Shown here piece by piece: positions 1 to 5,234 of a DNA stretch of 5,234 nt. The first letter of the stretch is position 1; each line of letters begins with the position of its first letter. Origin of the DNA: an uncultured Eubacteriaceae bacterium. Its GTDB lineage: Bacteria; Bacillota; Clostridia; Eubacteriales; Eubacteriaceae. The translations under genes were made by a program, and so were the position numbers. The DNA lies in the NCBI GenBank assembly GCA_947625175.1, contig CANQNI010000115.1, forward strand, positions 1 through 5,234, written 5' to 3'. Below the pieces are notes generated by a model. The model had not been told where the DNA came from. It searched no databases and saw only the letters and a list, made by a program, of their open reading frames with translations.

Positions 1-143
1 CTATTGGAACAACAGTTGGAGCAAGGGTATTACAGGGACAAACAATTGGGTTTGTAGGAATGACAGGAAGTGCTACTGCTAATCACCTACATCTAGGAAC
101 AGTTGTTAATGGTAATTTTACTGACCCGTTAAACTTTTTCTAA
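1..143 (+). CDS. M23 family (LytM-like) metallopeptidase, C-terminal fragment
   Basis: Partial gene entering from the left edge; codons are in frame from base 3 and the stop TAA is at 141-143, leaving 46 residues. The fragment reads as the end of an M23 zinc endopeptidase domain: a GQTIGFVGMTGSAT stretch, then HLH within ANHLHLG (His codons at 84-86 and 90-92), then VVNGNFTDPLNFF. In the family, the G-x-x-IG-x-x-G-x-TG-x-(A/S)T-x-x-HLH pattern is the last conserved block and the HxH motif contributes zinc-binding and catalytic histidines. The following nG...DPlnf segment is the usual domain end. Members usually cut peptide bridges in peptidoglycan outside the membrane and act in cell separation, lysis or phage entry. 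The N-terminal part (signal peptide, other domains, first zinc ligands) is outside the window, so cellular versus prophage origin cannot be decided. A terminator follows 22 bases after the stop. Confidence 0.85.
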   Translation, partial: IGTTVGARVLQGQTIGFVGMTGSATANHLHLGTVVNGNFTDPLNFF

Positions 144-165
144 ATAGTTAAAATTGAACTGATAA

Positions 166-191
166 GGCGAGATGAGAATCTCGTCTTTTTT
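166..191 (+). terminator. Intrinsic terminator after the M23 gene
   Basis: An 8-bp stem pairs GGCGAGAT (166-173) with ATCTCGTC (178-185), including one G-U pair, around a GAGA tetraloop. It is followed immediately by six T residues (186-191). This is a standard rho-independent terminator placed just after the peptidase stop, and it separates that gene from the methyltransferase. Confidence 0.88.
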
Positions 192-214
192 CTTCCTCTT
201 TATAGCTAAAGAAT

Positions 215-220
215 TATAAT
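215..220 (+). promoter_or_regulatory. Consensus -10 box (TATAAT) of the methyltransferase, possible leaderless start
   Basis: A perfect TATAAT lies between the upstream terminator and the methyltransferase gene. I see no good -35 hexamer 16-18 bases upstream; the region is T- and C-rich. With the usual 6-7 base gap, transcription would begin at or next to base 227, the A of the ATG. No Shine-Dalgarno-like sequence lies between 200 and 226. The mRNA may therefore be leaderless. The -10 is clear; the start site is inferred. Confidence 0.55.
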
Positions 221-226
221 AAACTA

Positions 227-985
227 ATGAATATCAAATGGGATGCTAAGAATTATACCGATAATTTTAATTTTGTTCCTGCTTATGGTAATGCCTTAAT
301 TGAAATGATTAAAGCTGATCCTGGAAGTAGGGTTCTTGATTTAGGCTGCGGCAGCGGTAGTTTAACCAAAGAACTTTATGAAAAAGGATTTAAAGTCATT
401 GGTATTGATGATTCTGAAGATATGCTAGCTATAGCTTGCAAAAATTATCCAGAAATACCATTTGTTAAAGATAATGCAATTAGTTTTCAACTGGACAATC
501 CTGTTGACGTTATATTTTCAAATGCAGTTTTTCACTGGATTAATAAAGATGATCAGGAAAAGATGATCAATTGCGTAGCTAATGCTTTAAAATCAGGTGG
601 TGAGTTTATTTTTGAATTTGGTGGTTATGGTAATAATGGCTTAATTCATAAAGCTTTGAACAAAGTCTTTCAGGAATATGGTTACAATTACGTAATGCCT
701 TTTTATTTTCCTTCTATAGGTGAGTATTCATCTCTTTTGGAAAAAAATGATTTTATTGTTACAGATGCCTTTCTCTTTGACCGTCCAACAAAACTTAATG
801 GGAAAAATGGCCTTAAAGATTGGTTAAAAATGTTTGTTCAAAAACCTTTTGAAGTAATAGAAAATGAAAAAGACAAAGAAGAAATTTTAGAAAGAACAGT
901 TGCTCAACTAAAGGATGATTTATATAAAGATGGTTTCTGGTATAGTGATTATGTGAGACTTCGGATGCGAGCGGTGAAAAAATAA
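227..985 (+). CDS. Class I SAM-dependent methyltransferase (trans-aconitate methyltransferase-like)
   Basis: A 252-residue protein with a Rossmann-type methyltransferase fold, probably cytoplasmic. The N-terminus WDAKNYTDNFNFVPAYG (residues 5-21) resembles the W-(D/N)-A-x-x-Y...FV-x-x-YG opening of trans-aconitate 2-methyltransferase and BioC-like enzymes. SAM-binding motif I is VLDLGCGSGSL (36-46). The acidic end of strand beta-2 is in GIDDS (59-63). The post-motif strand DVIFSNAVFHWI (94-105) has the family's typical N-A-x-x-H-W pattern, and LKSGGEFIFEF (121-131) matches the conserved turn before strand 5. The C-terminal half holds the variable substrate cap, so the substrate cannot be named; a small carboxylate acceptor is only a family-based guess. 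Length is normal and the frame intact. The ATG is supported by the conserved N-terminus although no ribosome binding site is visible. It stands alone between terminators. Confidence 0.9.
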   Translation: MNIKWDAKNYTDNFNFVPAYGNALIEMIKADPGSRVLDLGCGSGSLTKELYEKGFKVIGIDDSEDMLAIACKNYPEIPFVKDNAISFQLDNPVDVIFSNAVFHWINKDDQEKMINCVANALKSGGEFIFEFGGYGNNGLIHKALNKVFQEYGYNYVMPFYFPSIGEYSSLLEKNDFIVTDAFLFDRPTKLNGKNGLKDWLKMFVQKPFEVIENEKDKEEILERTVAQLKDDLYKDGFWYSDYVRLRMRAVKK

Positions 986-1013
986 AAGTTCTTTATGTCG
1001 CCATAAAGAACTT
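986..1013. terminator. Bidirectional intrinsic terminator, strongest for the minus strand
   Basis: A perfect 12-bp stem, AAGTTCTTTATG (986-997) with CATAAAGAACTT (1002-1013), closes a 4-base TCGC loop. It begins immediately after the methyltransferase stop codon. Read on the + strand it is followed only by CATTTTA, a weak T-tract. Read on the minus strand it is followed by TT-A-TTTTTT, made by the A-run at 977-985 that also encodes the last lysine codons and stop of the methyltransferase. The hairpin can serve the + gene, but it is better built to end a leftward transcript, which is part of the evidence for the minus-strand RNA. Confidence 0.85.
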
Positions 1014-1070
1014 CATTTTAAGCAGATATATACGAATAATTGTGTTAGAATAACACGACCAAAAAACTAC

Positions 1071-1103
1071 ATATAAATTTTGTTGAGCTCTTAAAATTTA
1101 TAT
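1071..1103. repeat. 11-bp AT-only inverted repeat
   Basis: ATATAAATTTT (1071-1081) is the exact inverted repeat of AAAATTTATAT (1093-1103), with an 11-base spacer containing GAGCTC. A second, smaller hairpin lies just to its left: GTGTTA (1042-1047) with TAACAC (1051-1056) around a GAA loop. Both fall inside the putative minus-strand RNA and are probably part of its folding options rather than independent elements. Confidence 0.6.
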
Positions 1104-1255
1104 CGATATTATATAAAAATACGATCTTTATAGCAACGTAAGGAATTTCCCTATTGAAGATCTTTAAGAAATAAGAAAAACTTAACAATTGCTAAGATAG
1201 TAGTTTTGATATAAGGACATGTTTTGATAAAAGCAAAACACAATTCCTCGAAACA

Positions 1256-1284
1256 ATTATACGGCAAAATCAAAAATAGATCAA
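1256..1284 (-). promoter_or_regulatory. Minus-strand sigma-A-type promoter of the putative small RNA
   Basis: On the minus strand, TTGATC (1284-1279; four of six matches to TTGACA) is followed by a 17-base spacer and a perfect TATAAT (1261-1256). Transcription is expected to start near 1249-1248. It is the best promoter in the window and points away from sbcD, into the gap, where no + strand gene needs it. Confidence 0.65.
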
Positions 1285-1304
1285 ATCATAAAAATTTGAT
1301 CTAT
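1276..1304. repeat. 11-bp inverted repeat upstream of sbcD, possible operator or attenuator
   Basis: ATAGATCAAAT (1276-1286) and ATTTGATCTAT (1294-1304) are perfect inverted repeats with a 7-base spacer. The left arm contains the -35 box of the minus-strand promoter. The right arm contains a TTGATC on the + strand, 29-38 bases before the sbcD start codon. Its position between divergent units fits a dimeric repressor site. In RNA it could fold as a hairpin, but the downstream ATATTTCT is a poor terminator tail. No regulator is identified. Confidence 0.5.
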
Positions 1305-1326
1305 ATTTCTACTATTAAATTAAACT
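1296..1326 (+). promoter_or_regulatory. Weak candidate promoter of sbcDC
   Basis: TTGATC (1296-1301) is followed at a long 19-base spacing by TAAACT (1321-1326), a 4/6 match to TATAAT; other -10 placements are no better. If used, transcription would start about 1333, at the sbcD ATG, again with no leader. No Shine-Dalgarno sequence precedes the ATG. The operon must have a promoter in or near this gap, but the exact boxes are uncertain. Confidence 0.3.
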
Positions 1327-1333
1327 TTCTCAA

Positions 1334-2461
1334 ATGAAATTTATACATCTTGCAGATTTACATATTGGTAAAAGAATTGCTAATTACTCTTTATTAGAGG
1401 ATCAGGAATTTATTCTAAAGCAAATTTTAAAGGAAGCTCAAAAGTTTAAGCCAGACTGCTTTTTATTATGCGGGGATATTTTTGACCGCTCTGTTCCAAG
1501 TGAAGAAGCTGTTCAACTCTATAATACTTTTATAACGAGTTGTTCTAAATTAGCGCCAGTTTTTATGATTGCGGGAAATCATGATTCAGGAATAAGACTA
1601 GAGTTATTTAATGATTTATTAGAGAAATCGGATATTTATATTGAAGGATCCTATCAAGGTCAAATTAAAAAGATAAGTAAGGTTATTAATAATGAAAAAG
1701 TTAATTTTTATCTTCTTCCCTTCTTTAGCCCATCAGAAGTACGTTATCTGAAAGGGAAACCCGTTAAAACCTATCAGGAGGCCTTAGAGGCTATCCTAGA
1801 AGAGGAAGAGATAAATAAAGACGACTTAAACATTTTATTGGCCCATCAGTTCTTTGTTAAAGATAATCCTGTTAGTAATTCTGAACCTACTTTAGAAATA
1901 GGGAATCTTGAAGCAATAAATATAGACTCTCTAAAGGACTTTGATTATGTTGCATTAGGCCATCTTCATAATCAGCATAAGGTTGGTCATGAAAGTATTC
2001 GTTATTGTGGAACACCTATGAAATATACTTTAAATGATCAAACAAAGTTTCTGAATCTAATAACCCTAGATAAAGATAATCTTGAAATTAAAAAAGTAGA
2101 GTTGGAACCACTTCATGATATTCAGGTAATAGAAGGAACTTTTTCAGAATTAATAAATAGTAATGACATTAATAAAAATTTTGTAGTTATTAACCTGTTA
2201 GATAAAAAAGTAATTCCAAACGTTAAAGCTTCTCTTTTAAATAAGTTCCCTAATTTACTCCAAATTAAATATAATTTTGAAAATAAAGAATCAATAATAG
2301 ATTCAGAATTCGATGATATCCTAAATCAGTCTTCTATTGAACTTTTAGAAGATTTTTTTAAAAAGAGTAACTTTACTTTAACTAGTGAAGAGAAGAAATT
2401 AGCTCAAAATATTTTTACTGAAATTGAAGACGAAATAGAAAATGAAACCATTATATCTTGA
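1334..2461 (+). CDS. sbcD: Exonuclease SbcCD, nuclease subunit SbcD (Mre11-like)
   Basis: A 375-residue manganese-dependent calcineurin-like phosphoesterase, the Mre11-type subunit of SbcCD. In the family the complex trims DNA double-strand ends and cleaves hairpins formed at palindromes, supporting repair and replication. Metal-site motifs are all present: ADLHIGK (D8, H10), CGDIFDR (D48), AGNHDSG (N82, H83, D84), LLAHQFF (H171) and ALGHLHNQ (H210, H212). The phosphoesterase domain spans about residues 1-240. The remaining part is the family's cap and C-terminal region that contacts the SbcC coiled coil. Length is normal. The start is fixed by the conserved MKFIHLADLHIG opening, even though no ribosome binding site precedes it. 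The 3' end overlaps sbcC by 20 bases, indicating one mRNA and coupled translation. Because SbcD acts with SbcC, its function here depends on how the interrupted partner is expressed. Confidence 0.96.
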   Translation: MKFIHLADLHIGKRIANYSLLEDQEFILKQILKEAQKFKPDCFLLCGDIFDRSVPSEEAVQLYNTFITSCSKLAPVFMIAGNHDSGIRLELFNDLLEKSDIYIEGSYQGQIKKISKVINNEKVNFYLLPFFSPSEVRYLKGKPVKTYQEALEAILEEEEINKDDLNILLAHQFFVKDNPVSNSEPTLEIGNLEAINIDSLKDFDYVALGHLHNQHKVGHESIRYCGTPMKYTLNDQTKFLNLITLDKDNLEIKKVELEPLHDIQVIEGTFSELINSNDINKNFVVINLLDKKVIPNVKASLLNKFPNLLQIKYNFENKESIIDSEFDDILNQSSIELLEDFFKKSNFTLTSEEKKLAQNIFTEIEDEIENETIIS

Positions 2462-4940
2462 AATGGAGGGGTTTGGTCCTTATCTAAATAAAACAGAGAT
2501 AGACTTTAAAAAACTTCCGAATTATTTAACCCTCGTTTCCGGTAATACTGGAGCCGGTAAAACAACAATATTTGACGCAATCTGTTGTGCTCTATTTGGA
2601 GAGACCAGTGGAAAAAACCGCAGCTTTAGTCAGATGAGAAGTGAATTTGCTCAAGATAAAATTCCAACTAAAGTTAGATTTAAATTTGAACTACAGGGGA
2701 AAACTTATGAAGTTACCAGATCTCCTTCCTATAGAAGAAAAAAAAGAAACAGTACTGACTATACTCAGGTAAACCAAAAAGCCCAGTTAATCCTTCCTGA
2801 TGGTAGTGTTATTAATAATGCTAATAATGTAACTGAAAAAATAAAGGAAATATTAGGCATTCAAAAAGATGAGTTTCGACAAATTGTAATGATTGCTCAA
2901 AATGATTTTATGTCAATGATTGTTGAAACTGAAAAAAAACAGGAAGAAATTTTTAACCGGATCTTTAATGCTCAACTTTATGAAAAATTTTCTAGAAGAA
3001 TTTTAAGAGAAAAAAATGACTACGATAATAAAGTTACTTTAATCAGACAAAATATTTTAAATTCACTTGATAATTCAAATTTAAACTTCGAGGAAGATTT
3101 TAATGATGAATTTTTAGAAACAACAAAAATTTTAGATCTGGTTAAAGAAAAGAAAAAAGAGATAGAAACTCAAAAAGGTCTGGAATTAGCAAAACTTAAT
3201 CAATTTAGAAAAAAGCTTCAAGAAGCAAGAAATAAAGAAAATGAAGCACAGTCATTAATTAAGATATTTGACCAGAGAGATCAAGCTTCGGAGCAATTAA
3301 AGGATTTAAATAAAAGAAAGAAAGAAATACAGGAACTTAAAAAAAGAAAGAACTTAGCTGAAAAGGCTCGGGATTTAGTACTAACAACTTATAATGCCGT
3401 TCAATCGATTCAAGAAAATAATCAGAAATTAGAAACCAAGAAAAATGATTTAAAAAAGAATAGCAGATTAATAGTTGATGAACTCAAAATTAATAAAAAG
3501 AGGCTAGAAAAGTTTTCTAATGAAACTTTAGATGAACTTCATCATAATTTTAAGTCTCTTGAAGACTCCTTAGATCAATATAAAAAACTTTCTGAGGCTG
3601 TAGAAAATTTTGAATATTTTAAAGAAGAAGTGAATTTGCTCACAGATGAAAATGAAGAACTTGAAACGCTGTTAAAAGAAAAAGAAGAATTATTTAATTC
3701 AATTGAAATACTTTCAGAAAGTGAATTTATTCATAAAGCTCAATTACTTGAACTTGAATCAAAAAATTTAAATAAAGAACTATCTGATATCAAAGAAATA
3801 GACGAGTTGATTCTTTTGGTTAATAAATTAATTAATCACTTAATTCACGCAAGAGAAGAATTAGCTGTTCTTAACCTAGATTATAAGAAAAGAAAAAAAT
3901 ATTATGAAAAAGGATTAAAAACTTTTATTAATAATCAGGCAGCTTTTTTAGCCCAAACTTTAGAAGAGAACGAACCTTGTCCTGTTTGTGGTTCTTTAAA
4001 GCATCCACAACCTGCCCAGTTTACTGGAGAGGAAATAACGGACGAAAAACTTGAAATTTTAAAAAGTGAACAAACTGAGAGTGAAAATCGGTTTCTGAAA
4101 GGAGTCGATAAATATAATCAGTTAAGACAAAATCTAATTAATAACTTAAATAATTTAATTAATACGAGTGAAAATTTAAAAGCTCTTTTAGATAAAAACG
4201 ATCAGAACAAATTGATTAAGATAAATAATCTTCTTAACTCATTTATTCAAATAATTAAAGAAGATCTAGGAGTAGAAGAGGATTCCATTAAAATATCTTT
4301 AGAGGATTTAAGAAATTTAATTTTTCAAAGAAAAAATTATCTTACTGCCTCTCTTACTAAAACAAAGACTCTTATAGTTGAGAATCATAGAAAAAATGAC
4401 ATAAATACTCAAAATAAAAAAAATAAAGAAAGCCTAGAAAAAGAAATTAATGAGGTTAAGAAAAATTTAGAAAATTTAACTCAATCTCTAAAAAATAAAG
4501 AGAATTTGCTTAGTCAGTATCAAGTGCAAATTGAAATGTTAAAAGAACAATTAAAGTTTACTTCGCTTGAAGAGGCTAAAGTTGAACTTAGAAAAAGAAA
4601 AGATAAATACTTAACTTACAGATCTCAGTTTGATTCAATTAAGAAAAATACAGAGGAGTTAAAAAATACTCAAAGTAGAATAAATGGCCAAATTACTTCA
4701 ACAAGTAATCAGTTGAAGGAAGGTTTAATTAATTTAGAAAAGGAAAATTTAATTCTTAAAGAGGCTTTATCAAAAGCTGAATTTAAAGATTTAAATGAAT
4801 TTAAGAATTATTGTTTAGATCCAAAAGAACTTGAATTAATCAGTAATAAAATAAACGATTATTATAGTAATTTAACTTCTACTCAAAACAGAATTCAGGA
4901 ATTAAATAAAATCTTAGAAAACAGTGCGACTCGTTTTTAA
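2442..4940 (+). CDS. sbcC: Exonuclease SbcCD, ATPase subunit SbcC, exon 1 interrupted by a group II intron
   Basis: Rad50-like SMC-type ATPase, partner of SbcD. The frame encodes 832 residues, whereas family members are usually about 1000-1050. The N-terminal lobe opens MKPLYLEMEGFGPY, which fixes the start, and has Walker A GNTGAGKTT (34-42) and the Q-loop at IAQNDF (Q153). Long coiled coils flank a zinc hook, CPVC (C513, C516), near the middle of a normal-length protein. The returning coiled coil runs to about residue 827. The C-terminal lobe with the ABC signature, Walker B and D-loop is absent. The true exon ends at base 4923, after the first base of codon 828. From 4924 the frame reads intron sequence, adding five foreign residues (SATRF) before a TAA at 4938-4940. 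Unspliced mRNA would give a protein with half an ATPase site, which should be inactive. The gene overlaps sbcD by 20 bases. Exon 2 should lie downstream, outside the window. Confidence 0.93.
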   Translation: MKPLYLEMEGFGPYLNKTEIDFKKLPNYLTLVSGNTGAGKTTIFDAICCALFGETSGKNRSFSQMRSEFAQDKIPTKVRFKFELQGKTYEVTRSPSYRRKKRNSTDYTQVNQKAQLILPDGSVINNANNVTEKIKEILGIQKDEFRQIVMIAQNDFMSMIVETEKKQEEIFNRIFNAQLYEKFSRRILREKNDYDNKVTLIRQNILNSLDNSNLNFEEDFNDEFLETTKILDLVKEKKKEIETQKGLELAKLNQFRKKLQEARNKENEAQSLIKIFDQRDQASEQLKDLNKRKKEIQELKKRKNLAEKARDLVLTTYNAVQSIQENNQKLETKKNDLKKNSRLIVDELKINKKRLEKFSNETLDELHHNFKSLEDSLDQYKKLSEAVENFEYFKEEVNLLTDENEELETLLKEKEELFNSIEILSESEFIHKAQLLELESKNLNKELSDIKEIDELILLVNKLINHLIHAREELAVLNLDYKKRKKYYEKGLKTFINNQAAFLAQTLEENEPCPVCGSLKHPQPAQFTGEEITDEKLEILKSEQTESENRFLKGVDKYNQLRQNLINNLNNLINTSENLKALLDKNDQNKLIKINNLLNSFIQIIKEDLGVEEDSIKISLEDLRNLIFQRKNYLTASLTKTKTLIVENHRKNDINTQNKKNKESLEKEINEVKKNLENLTQSLKNKENLLSQYQVQIEMLKEQLKFTSLEEAKVELRKRKDKYLTYRSQFDSIKKNTEELKNTQSRINGQITSTSNQLKEGLINLEKENLILKEALSKAEFKDLNEFKNYCLDPKELELISNKINDYYSNLTSTQNRIQELNKILENSATRF
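4912..4923 (+). other. Intron binding sites IBS2 and IBS1 in the sbcC exon
   Basis: The last twelve exon bases are TCTTAG (4912-4917, IBS2) and AAAACA (4918-4923, IBS1). Each is the exact complement of a hexamer at the expected place in the downstream intron (CTAAGA at 5151-5156 and TGTTTT at 5208-5213). Group II introns use these pairings to define the 5' splice site and, during retrohoming, the DNA target. The boundary falls between bases 4923 and 4924, in phase 1 of codon 828. Confidence 0.85.
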
Positions 4941-5150
4941 GTGAAAAGCTTAAACAAAATTGAACGGATAATCTGATAGATGAAATGAGGAAACGAAGCA
5001 TCTACCTTAATACTCCGACTGGCTTTAAGTCAGAAGCTCGGTGAAGTCGGTTAGCCTACCGGAGGTCGCTTAAGTTGCCCAAAGATAGGAAAACTATCTG
5101 GTTAGTATGAAGTGAAAATTCAGACGAACCTGTGAAATAAAAAGTCTAGA

Positions 5151-5156
5151 CTAAGA
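5151..5156 (+). other. EBS2 of the group II intron
   Basis: CTAAGA is the perfect reverse complement of TCTTAG (exon bases 4912-4917). It overlaps the right half of a 10-bp palindrome, AGTCTAGACT (5143-5152). The pairing stops at exactly six bases on both sides. It was identified by complementarity and by its position 57 bases before EBS1. Confidence 0.75.
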
Positions 5157-5192
5157 AATACAGTATATGTATTCCCATAATGGGGTTGGGTG

Positions 5193-5225
5193 CGGTTTAG
5201 TAAGAGTTGTTTTTATGAAAGACCG
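5193..5225 (+). other. EBS1 stem-loop of the group II intron
   Basis: CGGTTT (5193-5198) pairs with AAGACC... read as A5220, G5221 to G5225 (one G-U pair), forming a 6-bp stem. Its large loop (5199-5219) holds TGTTTT (5208-5213), the perfect complement of IBS1 AAAACA at the exon end. A hairpin presenting EBS1 in its loop is how domain I subdomain Id3 is built. If the intron is class IIA, the base before EBS1 (T5207, delta) predicts A as the first base of exon 2. In class IIB that contact is made elsewhere. Confidence 0.78.
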
Positions 5226-5234
5226 TTTAATAAG

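Larger units (their letters stand above)
977..1249 (-). ncRNA. Putative structured small RNA (unassigned; 6S-like architecture possible)
   Basis: Predicted from complete transcription signals on the minus strand: TTGATC and TATAAT with a 17-base spacer upstream, and a 12-bp hairpin plus T-run downstream, giving about 270 nt. No convincing protein is encoded. The RNA could fold as a long rod. Its 5' end (1249-1237) pairs with 1034-1046, giving a 9-bp perfect core (AATTGTGTT with AACACAATT) and three further pairs beyond one mismatch. Near the middle, GATCTT/AAGATC (1162-1157 with 1128-1123) plus ATAG/CTAT (1154-1151 with 1133-1130) form an apical hairpin. The arms on either side are almost equal (about 88 nt each), as in 6S RNA with its terminal stem, open middle and apical stem. 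An 11-bp AT-only inverted repeat (1071-1081 with 1093-1103) is an alternative local fold. I could not match it to a known family by conserved sequence, so 6S is a hypothesis. Confidence 0.45.
4924..5234 (+). mobile_element. Group II intron, 5' part (domain I), inserted in sbcC
   Basis: The element begins GTGCGACTCG, matching the GUGYG 5' consensus of group II introns, exactly where sbcC stops resembling SbcC. The next 311 bases have no open frame but many helices typical of domain I: TTTAAG/CTTAAA (4936-4941, 4949-4954), TAGATG/CATCTA (4977-4982, 4999-5004), CCGACT/AGTCGG (5015-5020, 5045-5050), and AGATAG/CTATCT with a GAAAA loop (5083-5088, 5094-5099). EBS2 and EBS1 are complementary to the flanking exon and begin 228 and 285 bases into the intron, the usual range. 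Having both EBS2 and EBS1 argues against class IIC and for IIA or IIB. It lies in the sense orientation, so splicing could restore sbcC. The reverse transcriptase/maturase gene, normally in domain IV, and domains V-VI would lie beyond the window; whether they are present is unknown. Confidence 0.9.

Noticed and set aside
1123..1166. Direct repeats GATCTTTA (1123-1130, 1159-1166) and GTTTTGATA (1203-1211, 1221-1229) as a CRISPR or iteron array
   Set aside because: Only two copies of each short unit occur, with unequal spacing, in AT-rich DNA. This is insufficient for an array; the first pair contributes to an RNA hairpin.
1151..1243. A 30-codon minus-strand frame starting TTG after GAGGA, with a hydrophobic stretch, resembling a type I toxin-like peptide
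   Set aside because: The TTG lies only one base after GAGGA and about six bases into the predicted transcript, too close for normal initiation. A GTG alternative yields only 19 residues. Nothing in the peptide matches a family I recognise.
1014..1333. T-box or other leader riboswitch for sbcD on the + strand
   Set aside because: No T-box AGGGTGGNACCGCG-type element or other recognised aptamer is visible, and the strong promoter and terminator signals in this gap point to the minus strand.
2463..2471. Alternative sbcC start at the in-frame ATG at 2463, and the GGAGGGG just after it as a ribosome binding site
   Set aside because: The residues before it (MKPLYLE) match the conserved SbcC opening, so 2442 is the start. 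No suitable start codon follows the G-rich run.
2442..4940. sbcC as a simple truncated pseudogene or a naturally short SbcC
   Set aside because: The frame is intact up to a GTGCG junction, and the sequence beyond it has group II intron helices and EBS1/EBS2 matching the exon. An intron explains the break better than decay.
4924..5234. The structured right end as a tRNA, riboswitch or other stand-alone RNA gene
   Set aside because: No cloverleaf or known aptamer core is visible, and no promoter precedes it. It starts inside a coding frame, and complementarity to the upstream exon is specific to group II introns.

Overview
The window is strongly AT-rich DNA that looks like a low-GC Firmicute, probably a lactobacillus-like Bacillota. 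This rests on codon use, the SbcD/SbcC sequence style and the intrinsic terminators; the genus cannot be read from the sequence. All gene-sized coding is on the + strand.

Layout. (1) 1-143: the last 46 codons of an M23-type (LytM-like) zinc peptidase, closed by an intrinsic terminator at 166-191. (2) 227-985: a class I SAM-dependent methyltransferase, probably a monocistron with its own -10 box. It ends in a 12-bp perfect hairpin whose poly-T side faces the minus strand. (3) 986-1333: a 348-base gap that is not empty. It carries a near-consensus minus-strand promoter (TTGATC, 17-base spacer, TATAAT), then about 270 bases rich in inverted repeats, ending at that hairpin. I read this as a probable structured non-coding RNA transcribed leftwards, possibly 6S-like. 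Its -35 box lies inside an 11-bp inverted repeat just upstream of sbcD. (4) 1334-2461 and 2442-4940: sbcD and sbcC overlap by 20 bases and encode the SbcCD (bacterial Mre11-Rad50) nuclease. (5) 4924-5234: the 5' end of a group II intron, in the sense orientation, inside sbcC. It begins GTGCG and runs off the window.

The main result is that sbcC is interrupted rather than simply short. The reading frame stops 14 bases into the intron, before the C-terminal ATPase lobe (signature motif and Walker B). Intron segments TGTTTT (5208-5213) and CTAAGA (5151-5156) are exact complements of the last 12 exon bases (TCTTAG + AAAACA, 4912-4923). These are the EBS1-IBS1 and EBS2-IBS2 pairings expected of a splicing-competent group II intron. 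A working SbcC would therefore depend on RNA splicing. The intron-encoded protein, domains V-VI and exon 2 should lie beyond the right edge.

None of the three complete + strand starts has a recognisable Shine-Dalgarno sequence. The methyltransferase ATG sits where transcription would start after its TATAAT, so leaderless or SD-independent translation is a real possibility here.
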